Shown: piece after piece, positions 47,482 to 57,043 of the stretch
Layout of the letters: every line of letters starts with the position of its first letter
Numbering within the stretch: position 1 is the stretch's first letter
Notes under the pieces: generated by a model
Database searches by the model: none
The model's input: only the letters and a program-made list of their open reading frames with translations
What the model was told of the DNA's origin: nothing
Program-made: the position numbers and the translations under genes
DNA from: Sporosarcina luteola
Lineage (GTDB): Bacteria > Bacillota > Bacilli > Bacillales_A > Planococcaceae
DNA length: 64,000 nt
NCBI GenBank assembly: GCA_014204635.1
Contig: JACHLS010000011.1
Location: 62,001-126,000 of the forward strand
Reading direction: 5' to 3'

Positions 47482-48390
47482 TCAGGCGTACGGCGGGCGG
47501 TATTCGATCTGTTGGATGTCCTCCCCTATGACAACAACTCGGGGCTCCACCTTCACATATTCCGGCAGCCAATGGACCAGGCCATAGGCGTATTGGAATA
47601 AGTAAGGATGATTGTACCCTTTAATAGGAACGTATCCTTTCATGCGGTAGACTGTTTCCGGCAATGACCTTACCCATTTCTCAAACTCTGTTTGATCCAC
47701 TGGTTCTTTGAATGTAATCAATTTGGAACTAAGTGGAACGCCTTTCCCTGAAACTATGTCTGTCGTTTGTTGGAAGCGGACTGTGTTAAGAGATGTTTCA
47801 ATGAAAGCAAAAGGAATTTTCGCATGAATCGTTTGTATGATTTGTGCGGTGCCGTTTAATTGAGACAATTCAACGGTAACGTTTGCCAATTCGGAGTCGG
47901 TTATGAGATCTGCTTTATTCGCCAAGATGAGGCTCGCATGCCGGATTTGTTCTATAAAAAGAGAGCGGATCCTTGGTGATAAGCTTTCTCTTTCCATCCA
48001 ACGCTTGACGTCTGCGACTGTGATGATTCCCTTGATTTGTAATTTATCCGCAAACAACGGTGAATAGACCGCATCCAAAGCTTCTACAGGATGGGCAGCC
48101 CCCGATGTCTCAATCAGAATGATATCGATATGTTCGTAGTCCTCCAATAAACCTTGTAGCTGTGCTTCCGTCTTCTCAGAACCAGTACAGCAAATACAGC
48201 CGCTTAACAACTCTTTTAATGGAATATCACCCTTCTGGTCGACCTGATCCGAATCAAAACCCAGCGATCCGAATTCGTTCATAAGGACAGCCGGTTGTTT
48301 ACCTTGTTGTTTTAGCTCCTGAATGGCATGCAGCAGCAACGAGGTTTTGCCGCTTCCTAAAAAGCCGCTGAACAGATATACTTCGATCAT
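47482..48390 (-). CDS. CobW/P47K family GTPase (zinc chaperone type)
   Basis: 302 aa. Walker A GFLGSGKT at 9-16, metal site GCICC (Cys65-x-Cys67-Cys68), ETSGAAHP switch region, NKADL base-recognition motif, and a C-terminal CobW_C domain. The family inserts zinc or other metals into client proteins. The start at 48390 follows AGGAGG; the open frame adds seven codons upstream. No Zur-box-like sequence was evident in the short upstream region, which holds a terminator. Client unknown. Confidence 0.88.
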   Translation of the reverse strand: MIEVYLFSGFLGSGKTSLLLHAIQELKQQGKQPAVLMNEFGSLGFDSDQVDQKGDIPLKELLSGCICCTGSEKTEAQLQGLLEDYEHIDIILIETSGAAHPVEALDAVYSPLFADKLQIKGIITVADVKRWMERESLSPRIRSLFIEQIRHASLILANKADLITDSELANVTVELSQLNGTAQIIQTIHAKIPFAFIETSLNTVRFQQTTDIVSGKGVPLSSKLITFKEPVDQTEFEKWVRSLPETVYRMKGYVPIKGYNHPYLFQYAYGLVHWLPEYVKVEPRVVVIGEDIQQIEYRPPYA

Positions 48391-48430
48391 GTGTATGCCT
48401 CCTGTTTTCATGTAATCAAATGCAAAGAAA

Positions 48431-48495
48431 AACCGGCAGAGCGTGGCGCTTTCGAGGCCGGTCGCCTGCGAGAATCGCGTCTCTGCCGATTTTTA
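48431..48495 (-). terminator. Branched terminator after the S41 protease gene
   Basis: Outer stem CGGCAGAG/CTCTGCCG (48434-48441 and 48481-48488) encloses two smaller hairpins (AGGCCGGTCGCCT and GCGAGAATCGC), giving a three-way junction. The minus strand ends in GTTTTT. Confidence 0.7.
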
Positions 48496-48551
48496 TAACT
48501 CTTGAATGGATCACTAAATGTCCGGTGCTGAGCGCAGAACAGGTGAATTGT

Positions 48552-50060
48552 TTACTTCTTCAATTCTTCTAAAACGACTTCTTTCGCTTTTTTTAATTGA
48601 GGATCATCTTTCTTGATCTTCTCACGCAGCTTGTTCATTAAGCCGAATGTCGTATCTCCTGAGAGCACTCCTGTTACATTCAAAGAAAGATCTTTTTGTA
48701 ATTGCTCGACGGCATTTTCAGTCTCTTTATCAAACAGACCATCTACTTCACCCGGATCATAGCCTACCGCTTTGAGCATTTCTTCTGCTGATTGGATACT
48801 CGGGGAAACCATTCCCGTCTTCATCGCTTCGGAAGGATCTAAGTAAGGCAATGAGGCATAGGAAGGGTACGGCACTTCGATATCCGGCTCAATCCCTTTG
48901 GTATGGATCCAATTGCCATCTGGCGTAAGCCATTTAGCTGTAGTTAATTTTAAATTGGAGCCATCTTTCATATCTTTTGGTGTCTGGACTGTACCTTTTC
49001 CATATGTTTTAATGCCGATTAATTTGATATGAGCAGATTCTTTCATGGCACCCGCAAGAATTTCAGACGCTGATGCGCTTCCGTCATCTACAACAAGGGC
49101 TACAGGCACCTTTACTTTTTGGCCGTTTGAAGCGACGTACACTTCTGGCGCTTTACCCTTGTCTTCATATTGGAAAAGATTCTTCCCTTCCTCCACAAAT
49201 AAGTCGGAAATTTTTATCGCTGTCTGCAACATACCACCAGGGTTTTGGCGGACATCCACAACGAGGCCTTTCATTCCTTCCTTCTCCATCTCATCGATGG
49301 CCGTCACCAATTCCTCAGCTGTATGCTCTGAAAAACTTGTGATTTGAATATGTGCGATTCCATCCTCCATCATTTCAGCATAGACAGTTTCAATCGGAAT
49401 CACATCTCTCTCGATTTTCACGTCAAACGGATCCGCTGATTCGCCGCGACGGACAGAAAGAGTCACAGTCGTCCCCTTCTCGCCTCGAATAAGCAACACC
49501 GCCTCCGATGAGGACATTCCATGGATGCTTTCACCATCTACGGCCATAATTACATCATTCGGCAATAGGCCGGCACGTTCCGCTGGTGAATTCTTTATCG
49601 GGGAAACGACTTTAATATAACCATTTGCTTCCTGGATTTCAGCGCCAATCCCTTCAAAGCTGGAAGAGATGCTTTGATTCAATTGCTGGGCTTCCTGTTC
49701 ATTCAAATAGTCAGAAAAAGGATCACCTAACGATTCGACCAGGCCATTAATTGCCCCGTTGATTAATGTCTCATCATCTATGTCATCATAGTAGTTTTTC
49801 TTTACTTCATCGTATGCGTCATAGAATTTTTTAAACTCTTTTCGTTCAGTTGCCGTTGCGTTCTGAGGGTTGACAACTTCCACCACTTTTTCTTCTCCTG
49901 TCGTCAATGCAAAAAAAGTGACAGCTGCAGTGGCTAACACCAAACCGAAAATCAGCATGACCAGAGAGAATGGTTTTAGCCGGATATAGCGATTCGCTGG
50001 TGGCTGATATTCTTTAGGTTCCTCAGAGCCAGGGGTGTTTTTTTCATTTTCTTCTTCCAT
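48552..50060 (-). CDS. Carboxy-terminal processing protease (S41, CtpA/CtpB type)
   Basis: 502 aa. A cytoplasmic Pro/Glu-rich N-terminus, one membrane helix (about 35-55), PDZ domain (about 115-195: GIGAEIQEANGYIKVVSPI), S41 catalytic domain with DDGSASASEI (serine nucleophile) and TYGKGTVQ (catalytic lysine), and a C-terminal peptidoglycan-binding domain (about 425-480). The PG-binding tail is typical of Bacillus CtpA/CtpB; the latter signals in sporulation. The start at 50060 follows AGGGGG. Confidence 0.9.
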   Translation of the reverse strand: MEEENEKNTPGSEEPKEYQPPANRYIRLKPFSLVMLIFGLVLATAAVTFFALTTGEEKVVEVVNPQNATATERKEFKKFYDAYDEVKKNYYDDIDDETLINGAINGLVESLGDPFSDYLNEQEAQQLNQSISSSFEGIGAEIQEANGYIKVVSPIKNSPAERAGLLPNDVIMAVDGESIHGMSSSEAVLLIRGEKGTTVTLSVRRGESADPFDVKIERDVIPIETVYAEMMEDGIAHIQITSFSEHTAEELVTAIDEMEKEGMKGLVVDVRQNPGGMLQTAIKISDLFVEEGKNLFQYEDKGKAPEVYVASNGQKVKVPVALVVDDGSASASEILAGAMKESAHIKLIGIKTYGKGTVQTPKDMKDGSNLKLTTAKWLTPDGNWIHTKGIEPDIEVPYPSYASLPYLDPSEAMKTGMVSPSIQSAEEMLKAVGYDPGEVDGLFDKETENAVEQLQKDLSLNVTGVLSGDTTFGLMNKLREKIKKDDPQLKKAKEVVLEELKK

Positions 50061-50122
50061 ACAAGTCCCCCTCTTTCTTTCCAACATTTTAAGTCACAGC
50101 TATAATTTACTAAAGCCCAGTC

Positions 50123-50153
50123 AAAAAAGACCGCCTAGATGCAGCGAGCGGTC
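50123..50153 (-). terminator. Terminator after deoD
   Basis: Stem GACCGC/GCGGTC with a 13-nt loop, followed on the minus strand by TTTTTT. Confidence 0.85.
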
Positions 50154-50166
50154 CTTCGTTGCCACA

Positions 50167-50868
50167 TTATTGAATTGCTGCATCCAAAGCGACTTCAATC
50201 ATGTCGTTGAATGTCGTTTGTCGCTCTTCCGAAGAAGTTGCTTCGCCTGTCAGAATGTGGTCGCTGACTGTCAACACAGCAAGAGCTTGACGGCCGTACT
50301 TGGCAGCAAGTGTATAAAGTGCCGCTGTTTCCATTTCAACCGCTAATACTCCATAGCTCGCAAGTTTTTCATGCTCGGCATGTTCATTATAGAAGAAGTC
50401 TTCTGTAAAGACGTTGCCCACTTTAAGATTCAATCCTTTTGCAAGACCTGTTTGGTATGCCTTTAATAAAAGATCGAAGTTCGCAGTCGGCGCATAGTCA
50501 ACACCTTTGAAAAAAGTACGGTTGATTGGTGAATTCGTCGTTGCGCTTTGCGCAATAATGACATCGCGTACTTTGACATCCTTTTGAATTGCGCCGCAAG
50601 TTCCTACGCGAATTAATTTTTGGACATCAAACTCTTGCATCAGTTCTGTTATGTAAATGGAAATAGATGGAACGCCCATACCTGTTCCTTGAACTGAGAT
50701 TCGTTTGCCTTTGTATGTTCCTGTGAAACCGAACATGTTTCGTACTTCATTATATTGAGTGACATCCTCAAGAAATGTTTCCGCGATATATTTTGCACGC
50801 AGAGGATCCCCCGGCAACAAAATTGTATCTGCTATTTCGCCTTTTTTTGCATTGATATGTATACTCAT
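50167..50868 (-). CDS. deoD: Purine-nucleoside phosphorylase, DeoD type
   Basis: 233 aa, hexameric family length. [35 protein letters not shown] (phosphate site), [13 protein letters not shown] (ribose/base site) and VSDHI (catalytic Asp) are all present. It cleaves purine (deoxy)ribonucleosides with phosphate. The start at 50868 gives [14 protein letters not shown] with GAGGCGTGA upstream; the extra 29 codons upstream are not conserved. Confidence 0.95.
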   Translation of the reverse strand: MSIHINAKKGEIADTILLPGDPLRAKYIAETFLEDVTQYNEVRNMFGFTGTYKGKRISVQGTGMGVPSISIYITELMQEFDVQKLIRVGTCGAIQKDVKVRDVIIAQSATTNSPINRTFFKGVDYAPTANFDLLLKAYQTGLAKGLNLKVGNVFTEDFFYNEHAEHEKLASYGVLAVEMETAALYTLAAKYGRQALAVLTVSDHILTGEATSSEERQTTFNDMIEVALDAAIQ

Positions 50869-51172
50869 ATCGTCACGCCTCACTTTCAGTTTTACTTTAC
50901 CCATCATACAGTTAAATGGCCTATTATGCAATAATTGACCATGAACTGAAGTCATAGCTGAGCAGTTTTTGAGTCAGTCTACTCAATTAAACAGTCGACT
51001 TGATTCCTTCCCAATTCACTTCAGTTGCCACCTTACCTAGCGGCCTGATGCAACACTGTAACTTTTGTTTCAGCCACCCCTGTATAAAAGGGGATGCGAC
51101 AGTTTGGAATAAAACTATGTAGAAAGAGCTGTCACAGAAAAAAATCTCAATTTCTTTCTGGACAGCCCTTGA
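50869..51172. other. Intergenic region upstream of deoD
   Basis: No gene seen. On the minus strand TTCAGT-16-CATAAT is a weak deoD promoter candidate. An imperfect inverted repeat at 51128-51169 (GCTGTC..AGAAA / TTTCT.GACAGC) directly follows yozE and probably ends its transcript, although its U-tract is poor. Confidence 0.45.
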
Positions 51173-51391
51173 TTAACGGCTTACCCGATAGCGGTCAAAT
51201 AGTTCATCAAATACAGCAACCGACATCTGCTCGTCTGCTTTTTCTTCCAAATAGCGAGAAAGTCGATCAAAGGAAACCTCTTGTTTTGGAAAGCTATGGT
51301 CATGAAACATGGCTTCTGCGAATACCGCTTTTTCATCTTCTTTGGGTCCTCCGCGAAAAGATAGGACAAATTGATAGAAAGATCGGTCCAT
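51173..51391 (-). CDS. yozE: YozE family protein (UPF0346), 72 aa
   Basis: Matches the YozE SAM-like fold: SFYQFVLSFRGG, HDHSFPKQEVSFDRLSRYLE and a C-terminal FDELFDRY. Function unknown; conserved in Bacilli. The start at 51391 follows AAGGAG by 8 bases. It lies 12 bases after msrB on the same strand, so it ends the ypmR-ypmS-msrA-msrB-yozE run. Confidence 0.85.
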   Translation of the reverse strand: MDRSFYQFVLSFRGGPKEDEKAVFAEAMFHDHSFPKQEVSFDRLSRYLEEKADEQMSVAVFDELFDRYRVSR

Positions 51392-51403
51392 CTGCGCCAC
51401 TCC

Positions 51404-51829
51404 TTAGTTTGTAAAAAGTTCTTTGTATTCTCCGTAGCCTTCTTCATCCAACCGATCGTATGGGATAAAACGCAACGCAGCTGAATTGATACAGTATCGC
51501 AAACCAGCTGGACCTGGTCCGTCCGGGAAAACATGTCCTAAATGGGAGTCAGCTGTTTTGCTTCTTACCTCAGTGCGCCTCATACCGTGGCTCTGGTCAA
51601 AATGTTCCGTTACTTCTCGGTCCTCGATTGGCTTTGTGAAACTGGGCCATCCACAGCCGGCATCATATTTATCGGTCGAGCTGAAAAGTGGTTTCCCAGA
51701 AACAATATCCACATAGATACCGTCTTCGAATTGATCGTTAAATTCATTTTGAAACGGTGGCTCCGTTCCATTCTCTTGCGTGACATAATATTGCATCTCT
51801 GTTAGCTTGTTTTTTAAATCCTTTTTCAT
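51404..51829 (-). CDS. msrB: Peptide methionine-R-sulfoxide reductase MsrB
   Basis: 141 aa. [24 protein letters not shown] and the catalytic [14 protein letters not shown] are the family motifs. The two CxxC zinc motifs of other MsrBs are absent, as in Bacillus subtilis. It reduces the R epimer of methionine sulfoxide, complementing the S-specific MsrA encoded just upstream (ATGA overlap). GGGGGG precedes the ATG. Confidence 0.93.
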   Translation of the reverse strand: MKKDLKNKLTEMQYYVTQENGTEPPFQNEFNDQFEDGIYVDIVSGKPLFSSTDKYDAGCGWPSFTKPIEDREVTEHFDQSHGMRRTEVRSKTADSHLGHVFPDGPGPAGLRYCINSAALRFIPYDRLDEEGYGEYKELFTN

Positions 51830-52356
51830 GATGGATCCCCCCATGTTTCTTGTTTGTACTGTTCGCGTCCCGATCCAATGGCATAGCGATTATAATGCGA
51901 TGGGTTTTTCATATAATAATTCTGGTGTCCTTCCTCCGCAGGGTAAAACGGTTTTGCCGGTTTGATTTCCGTTGCGATCGGTTGCTTGAATTGCCCCGAC
52001 GCCTCCAAGTCCCGTTTGGACTGCTCTGCGATTTGCTGTTGTTCCTCGGAATGTGTGTAGATAGCGGTTTTATATGACTCACCGCGATCAAAAAACTGCC
52101 CGCCTGCATCTGTCGGATCAATTTGCCTCCAAAAAACATCGACCAATTCTTTATAGCTGATCACTTCATTGTCAAACGTTATTTCGACCGCTTCCCTATG
52201 TCCGGTGGTATTTGTGCAAACCAATTCATAGGACGGATTTTCCACATCTCCGCCCGTGTAGCCGGATACAACCGATTGGACCCCTTCATAACGATCGAAC
52301 GGTTTGACCATACACCAAAAACAGCCTCCTGCAAATGTCGCCTTTTCTATTGCCAC
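51826..52356 (-). CDS. msrA: Peptide methionine-S-sulfoxide reductase MsrA (copy 2)
   Basis: 176 aa. Catalytic GCFWC at 11-15 (Cys12). An internal Cys ([13 protein letters not shown]) replaces the usual VCSGKTGH. The start is GTG at 52356 with GGGAGG upstream. Coupled to msrB by a 4-base overlap. It shares the unusual [16 protein letters not shown] start with the stand-alone msrA at 25440, so the two look like paralogues from one duplication or transfer. Confidence 0.92.
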   Translation of the reverse strand: MAIEKATFAGGCFWCMVKPFDRYEGVQSVVSGYTGGDVENPSYELVCTNTTGHREAVEITFDNEVISYKELVDVFWRQIDPTDAGGQFFDRGESYKTAIYTHSEEQQQIAEQSKRDLEASGQFKQPIATEIKPAKPFYPAEEGHQNYYMKNPSHYNRYAIGSGREQYKQETWGDPS

Positions 52357-52375
52357 GAAAACCGCCTCCCAGTTG

Positions 52376-52948
52376 TTAGTTCGGTATTATGACTTCCAGT
52401 TCAATTTCATCTTGTGCCAAGTTAAACGTCTTCGCCTTCAGCCGTATTTTTCCGGAAATCGGGATTTCGGATAGATTGATGAAGATCTCTTCTTCCTTGG
52501 GACGCACCATGACCCAGTTCGGCAGTTTGACAGAGTCCTTCAAAAATTTTAGGATAGTCGCCGGTTGGATATTCAAATTGCCGATTTCCATGGAAGATTG
52601 CTTAAGTATTAGATTGCCATCTTCTCTGACGATCGGATCAAAGTGCATGGTTACGGGTAATTTGAATGAAAAAACAGTCGCTTCGGAATGCAAAACAACA
52701 TCATCTCCGACTTGCATCGTCACTGGCATCGTATCACTGTTGACCGCCTTGCTAATATACCCGTTTGCGATCCCTTCTAAATCTTCTTTTGTCGCTTTCA
52801 CTGTCAATTTATTCCCAGCCGAATTGATCGTATGTACCTCGGGTATTGGCGAAGATTCTCCAACATTGCCCAGAAACCAAAGAAGCCCTACAATAACAGC
52901 TGCAACCCCTCCTAACAATGTAAAAAAAGCGATCTTCCAAAAATTCAA
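52376..52948 (-). CDS. ypmS: YpmS family protein (DUF2140)
   Basis: 190 aa. One N-terminal membrane helix (about 5-27) and an extracellular beta-rich domain ([30 protein letters not shown]). Matches YpmS of Bacillus, function unknown. The start is TTG at 52948 with GGGGAG upstream. It follows ypmR by 6 bases, so it is translated from the same transcript. Confidence 0.85.
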   Translation of the reverse strand: MNFWKIAFFTLLGGVAAVIVGLLWFLGNVGESSPIPEVHTINSAGNKLTVKATKEDLEGIANGYISKAVNSDTMPVTMQVGDDVVLHSEATVFSFKLPVTMHFDPIVREDGNLILKQSSMEIGNLNIQPATILKFLKDSVKLPNWVMVRPKEEEIFINLSEIPISGKIRLKAKTFNLAQDEIELEVIIPN

Positions 52949-52954
52949 GCGTCA

Positions 52955-53776
52955 TCACTCCCCAAAATCCAATTTCCCTTCCGACAGCTCAGCCAAACCG
53001 CATTTCTGAATGGACTCCGCATACCGTTCTGCCATCGTGTCATATCCCTTCGCATTCGGATGAAAGAAGTCTGTATGATAAACCAAATCCTCATTCGTAT
53101 CAAATAAATCAATGACCGGAACAAAACATGCTTTTCCGTCCATGATTGCCTGCACCTCTATGGCCTCATTCCAATCTTCGATGATTGTCTCAAACTCATT
53201 TGGTTCATCTGTTACGATGGAAAAAGGATTGTAGAGCCCTGCAATGACAATAATGGCATCTCCGTTCAACCCTCGTATCATTTTAAAGACCTCATCCAAA
53301 CGATTTTCGTAATGTCCGAGTTCCGCATAGAACGGTTTCATCTTTAATTTAAATATATTGGCTTTCACAACCTTCATAATATCATTGCCGCCAATTGTCA
53401 AATAGATAACATCCGCTTTCTTTATTTCTGACTGGACTTCCGGTTCTTCTAATTGCTTGATTAACTCGTCACTTCTTCTGCCGCGTTTTGCAAGATTAAT
53501 GCTTTCAATTTCCTTTACGCCTTTCCATCTCTCCATGTTTTTTGTCATCCGGCCGAAATAGCCGCCTTTTTTCCGCTCATCTCCAACCCCTTCAGTCAAC
53601 GAGTCGCCTAAACCAACGACATGGACCGTCTCGGGTATGAAATAGTCTGGTACATACCAGTCAGTAAAGACCGTTTCATTCCGATCTAGAAACGCAGCGC
53701 CTTCCGTTTTTTCGTCAGCTGCACAGCCGGCTACTAAACAAGAGAAGATGACGATGAAGATAATGTACCTTCTCAT
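52955..53776 (-). CDS. ypmR: SGNH/GDSL hydrolase lipoprotein, YpmR
   Basis: 273 aa. Lipoprotein signal with lipobox VAGC. The SGNH blocks are GLGDSLTEGVG (Ser), a Gly in the IESINLAKRG region, GGND (Asn) and DFFHPN (Asp/His). Probably a surface esterase or lipase; substrate unknown. The start at 53776 follows GAGGAA. First gene of the ypmR-ypmS-msrA-msrB-yozE run. Confidence 0.88.
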   Translation of the reverse strand: MRRYIIFIVIFSCLVAGCAADEKTEGAAFLDRNETVFTDWYVPDYFIPETVHVVGLGDSLTEGVGDERKKGGYFGRMTKNMERWKGVKEIESINLAKRGRRSDELIKQLEEPEVQSEIKKADVIYLTIGGNDIMKVVKANIFKLKMKPFYAELGHYENRLDEVFKMIRGLNGDAIIVIAGLYNPFSIVTDEPNEFETIIEDWNEAIEVQAIMDGKACFVPVIDLFDTNEDLVYHTDFFHPNAKGYDTMAERYAESIQKCGLAELSEGKLDFGE

Positions 53777-53896
53777 AAACACAGTTCCTCATTTCTATTT
53801 AGAAGTGAAACAGGATTCCACTCTCGTTCGCTTGGCACTTCCCTAATGTATAAGTTAACGGTATGCCACCGTGCTCCATAAAATTGGCTGGGTGGA

Positions 53897-54736
53897 TCAA
53901 TCCGTATAATACATAAATCCGATGGCCCCTTCGCCCGTATGCGTACTGATAATCGGCGTCGTAAAAGAAAGTTTCACATCATTCCATCCCGTTTCCTCGA
54001 TCAATCGCTTTAAGGGCTCTGCCATTGATAAACCATTTGCGTGCGAAATGCCAATTGCCTTGATGAGTTTCCCTGCTGTCTCGTCTTTAAACGTTTTAAA
54101 CAAATGGGAAACGACTTGCTTATGACTCCTCGCTTTAGCGACTGGCGTATAAACGCCATCTTGCAAAGTTGCAATCGGTTTAATATTGAGCAAAGAACCG
54201 ATCATCGCCTTCCCTTTTCCAATCCTGCCGCCTTTAACGAGATTATCAAGCATATCGACAACAACAAAAAGCGTAGTATTTTTCCGCACATCAGACAACC
54301 GTTCAACTATTTCTTCGACCGGCCGGCCATCCTTCGCCATCTGGGCCGCTTCGACTACTTGGAATGTCAAAGCATGTGAAATATACATGGAATCTATAAC
54401 AGTCACGGAGGACTCGCTCATTTGGGCTGCTGCTTCCGCAGATTTCACCGTACCGCTCATTCCACCTGTCATATGGATAGAAATGATTTCACTACCATCC
54501 GCTCCAAGCTGATCATATAATTCTTTAAACACACCAACCGCCGGCTGTGAACTTTTGGGGAGTTCCTCTGCTTCACGCATAAGATCTAGAAAGGATGCCG
54601 GCTGAAGATCTACGCCGTCCTGATACGTGTTCCCTTCTATTTGGATAGTTAATGGTACAACATGTATATCATATTGTCCCACATACTCCTCGATGAGATC
54701 CGCTGTGGAATCTGTCACGATATGAATCTTTTTCAT
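53897..54736 (-). CDS. DegV family fatty-acid-binding protein
   Basis: 279 aa. N-terminal IVTDSTADL and PLTIQIEGNTYQDGVDL, TSQPAVG-like motif (here KSSQPAVGVF), MTGGMSGT, and GGRIGKGKAMIGSLLNIKPI, as in FakB/DegV proteins that present fatty acids to the FakA kinase. No fakA is in the window. Divergent from hemolysin III. Confidence 0.9.
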   Translation of the reverse strand: MKKIHIVTDSTADLIEEYVGQYDIHVVPLTIQIEGNTYQDGVDLQPASFLDLMREAEELPKSSQPAVGVFKELYDQLGADGSEIISIHMTGGMSGTVKSAEAAAQMSESSVTVIDSMYISHALTFQVVEAAQMAKDGRPVEEIVERLSDVRKNTTLFVVVDMLDNLVKGGRIGKGKAMIGSLLNIKPIATLQDGVYTPVAKARSHKQVVSHLFKTFKDETAGKLIKAIGISHANGLSMAEPLKRLIEETGWNDVKLSFTTPIISTHTGEGAIGFMYYTD

Positions 54737-54758
54737 GCATTACACTTCCCTTTTCATA

Positions 54759-54788
54759 TTGGCAACGATCTTCTTATTTTAGTATAGT
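54759..54788 (+). promoter_or_regulatory. Promoter of the hemolysin III gene
   Basis: -35 TTGGCA (54759-54764), 18-bp spacer, -10 TATAGT (54783-54788), 22 bases before the ATG. Confidence 0.6.
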
Positions 54789-54810
54789 AAAACGAAAGGA
54801 GGTCATTTAT

Positions 54811-55446
54811 ATGACTGAAGCTTTCGATTATAAAAACGACAACGAGGAATTATGGAATGCGATCACCCATGGAATCGGTTTTGCCGTTAGTATACCAGCA
54901 CTCGTATTCCTCATTCTTTCCGGTATTGAAAAAGGCGAAGCCATAGCGGTTGTCAGCTTTTCAATTTTCGGCGTTTCCATGCTCTTGCTGTTTCTTATGA
55001 GCACGTTGCTCCATAGCATGCCTAAGAAATACAAACGCCTTTTTTCCATCTTTGACCATTCTGCCATTTATATATTGATTGCCGGGACTTACACACCTTA
55101 TCTGCTAGTTACCATTCAAGGCACGTTAGGATGGACGCTGTTCGGCATTATATGGGGATTGGCAGCAGCAGGCATTCTATTCAAAGTCTTTTTCATTCAC
55201 CGTTTTGAATATGTATCGCTCGTCTTTTATATCATCATGGGATGGCTTATTATATTTGCTATCAAGCCACTTTATCAAAATATCCCCTTCACAGGATTTC
55301 TACTGCTTGTGGCAGGAGGAATTCTTTACACGGTCGGAGCCTATTTCTATGCTGCCCGCCACATTCCGTACAATCATGCAATTTGGCATCTTTTCGTGTT
55401 GGCAGGCAGCGCTTCCATGTATTGCAGCGTCCTGTTTTACTGTTGA
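54811..55446 (+). CDS. trhA: Hemolysin III / PAQR-family membrane protein
   Basis: 211 aa with seven helices. Conserved PAQR residues: ELWNAITHGIGF, STLLHSMP (Ser and His), FDHSAIYILIAGTYTP (Asp/His) and a C-terminal HAIWHLFVLAGS (His pair), together forming the metal site. In bacteria these proteins regulate membrane energetics. GAAAGGAGG lies upstream of the ATG. Equivalent to yplQ next to dfrA in Bacillus subtilis. Confidence 0.9.
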   Translation: MTEAFDYKNDNEELWNAITHGIGFAVSIPALVFLILSGIEKGEAIAVVSFSIFGVSMLLLFLMSTLLHSMPKKYKRLFSIFDHSAIYILIAGTYTPYLLVTIQGTLGWTLFGIIWGLAAAGILFKVFFIHRFEYVSLVFYIIMGWLIIFAIKPLYQNIPFTGFLLLVAGGILYTVGAYFYAARHIPYNHAIWHLFVLAGSASMYCSVLFYC

Positions 55447-55463
55447 AGCAACACAGCAAGCCC

Positions 55464-55490
55464 AACGCCTCCAAACAGCCAGGAGGCGTT
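55464..55490. terminator. Terminator between trhA and dfrA
   Basis: A 9-bp perfect stem AACGCCTCC/GGAGGCGTT with a 9-nt loop between convergent genes; short T-tracts. Confidence 0.7.
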
Positions 55491-55504
55491 TCGTGGCGAA
55501 GAAC

Positions 55505-55996
55505 CTAATCTCGAGCAACTTCCCGATCGTAAATAAAATAGGAAAACGGAGTCGAATCCTCCATAAAATGATCCTCGGATTCCGACACGAGCTTCCAGCC
55601 GGTTCCGTATGCCGGAAAATACGTGTCCCCCTGAAACTCTTTTCGAATGACAGTCGCATAAATACGATCGGCGAACTCCATTGCCATTTCGAATAATTGA
55701 GCTCCACCAATGATCACGACTTCCTCTGAGTATTCCCGCCCTTTGGCGATCGCTTCTTGAAGTGTATGGACAATCTCCACTCCCTCTGCAGAATAATCCG
55801 GATTCCGTGTAACGACAATATTCAGCCTCCCGGGTAACGGCCTGCCGATCGACTCAAACGTTTTTCGGCCCATTACAATCGCATTTCCCATAGATACTTT
55901 CTTAAAATACGCGAGTTCTTCCGGGATATGCCAAGGCATTTTATTTTCAAAACCGATGACTCGGTTAAGATCATGTGCAAGAAGCATAGATATCAT
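55505..55996 (-). CDS. dfrA: Dihydrofolate reductase
   Basis: 163 aa. ISMLLAHDLNRVIGFENKMPWHIPEEL carries the substrate-binding Glu27 equivalent; GRKTFESIGRPLPGR and IIGGAQLFE bind NADPH. It regenerates tetrahydrofolate consumed by ThyA. AAAGGAG precedes the ATG. It follows thyA by 14 bases; the two are an operon, as in many Bacilli. Confidence 0.95.
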   Translation of the reverse strand: MISMLLAHDLNRVIGFENKMPWHIPEELAYFKKVSMGNAIVMGRKTFESIGRPLPGRLNIVVTRNPDYSAEGVEIVHTLQEAIAKGREYSEEVVIIGGAQLFEMAMEFADRIYATVIRKEFQGDTYFPAYGTGWKLVSESEDHFMEDSTPFSYFIYDREVARD

Positions 55997-56010
55997 AGTT
56001 CTTCACTCCT

Positions 56011-56952
56011 TTACACCGCAATGGGTGCTTTGATTTTTGGATGTGGATTATAGTTCTCGATTTGGATATCTTCATACGTCAAATCGAATATAGATTTTCC
56101 TTCTGCATGCAAACGCAGCGTCGGCAATTCTCTCGGTGTGCGCGTAAGTTGTTCCTTCACCTGTTCGACATGGTTGGAATAAATATGGCCGTCGCCAATT
56201 GTATGGATGAATTCCCCTACGCCGTAACCACATTCATGTGCGATAAGATGGACCAACAGGGCATACGAGGCAATGTTGTATGGCACGCCTAAGAACACAT
56301 CGGCGCTCCTTTGATACAGTTGGCAGGAGAGCTTTCCATTAGCGATATAGAATTGGAACATCGTATGGCACGGAGGAAGAGCCATATCGTCAACTTCTGC
56401 AGGATTCCATGCGCTGACCAAGTGTCTTCTGGAATCTGGATTGTTCTTCAATCCTTCAATTAGATTGTTGATCTGATCAATTGTCTGATCCCCGACTGTC
56501 CAAGAGCGCCACTGCTTTCCATAAATCGGGCCCAAATCGCCATACTGATCAGCAAATTGGTCGTCCGTCAGTACCCGTTCCTTATATAACGCCATTTCTT
56601 TTTCAAACATCTCAGCAAATGCCTCATCCGCTTGAATACGTCTACCGAAATTCGACATGTCGGGTCCAACATACTCATCACTCTTTACCCATTTCTCAAA
56701 ACCCCATTCATCCCAAATGGGATTTCGGTCTTGTATCAGGGTACGTAAATTAGTATCACCTTTTAAAAACCACAACAATTCGGAGGCGATCAGGCGAAAC
56801 GCAGTCTTTTTCGTCGTCATCAGCGGAAAACCTTCATTTAAATCATAACGCATCTGATAACCGAAAATGCTGATCGTTCCAGTTCCGGTACGATCTTCTT
56901 TTACAGTTCCTGTCGTTAAGATATGCTTGCATAAATCCAAATATTGTTTCAT
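56011..56952 (-). CDS. thyA: Thymidylate synthase
   Basis: 313 aa. [16 protein letters not shown], the catalytic [10 protein letters not shown] cysteine loop, [20 protein letters not shown], and [10 protein letters not shown]. It carries the ~50-residue insertion (about 85-140) of the long Lactobacillus casei-type enzymes. It methylates dUMP with methylene-THF. The start at 56952 follows GGAGG by 9 bases. Directly upstream lies a duplicated ypjP 3' end with its terminator. Confidence 0.95.
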   Translation of the reverse strand: MKQYLDLCKHILTTGTVKEDRTGTGTISIFGYQMRYDLNEGFPLMTTKKTAFRLIASELLWFLKGDTNLRTLIQDRNPIWDEWGFEKWVKSDEYVGPDMSNFGRRIQADEAFAEMFEKEMALYKERVLTDDQFADQYGDLGPIYGKQWRSWTVGDQTIDQINNLIEGLKNNPDSRRHLVSAWNPAEVDDMALPPCHTMFQFYIANGKLSCQLYQRSADVFLGVPYNIASYALLVHLIAHECGYGVGEFIHTIGDGHIYSNHVEQVKEQLTRTPRELPTLRLHAEGKSIFDLTYEDIQIENYNPHPKIKAPIAV

Positions 56953-56986
56953 CTCCAAGAGCCTCCTTGTTCTTATAGCCAGTATA

Positions 56987-57029
56987 ACGAAAAAACCGCC
57001 GAAATGGTATTAAGACAACCACTTCGGCG
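56987..57029 (-). terminator. Terminator built into the displaced ypjP 3' end
   Basis: A 14-bp stem (ACCGCCGAAGTGGT against ACCATTTCGGCGGT, one mismatch) is followed on the minus strand by TTTTTT. Its 5' arm is made of the last codons of the ypjP tail at 57008-57043, so it was the native ypjP terminator. Confidence 0.75.
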
Positions 57030-57043
57030 GTGTATTCTTCGAC
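57008..57043 (-). repeat. attL/attR-like copy of the ypjP 3' end (thyA side)
   Basis: Minus strand, reading towards thyA: twelve codons W-S-K-N-T-P-P-K-W-L-S-stop, identical in protein to the end of ypjP at 61022-61057. 31 of 36 bases match; the five differences are all third-position synonymous. Upstream of TGG the similarity stops. Confidence 0.85.
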
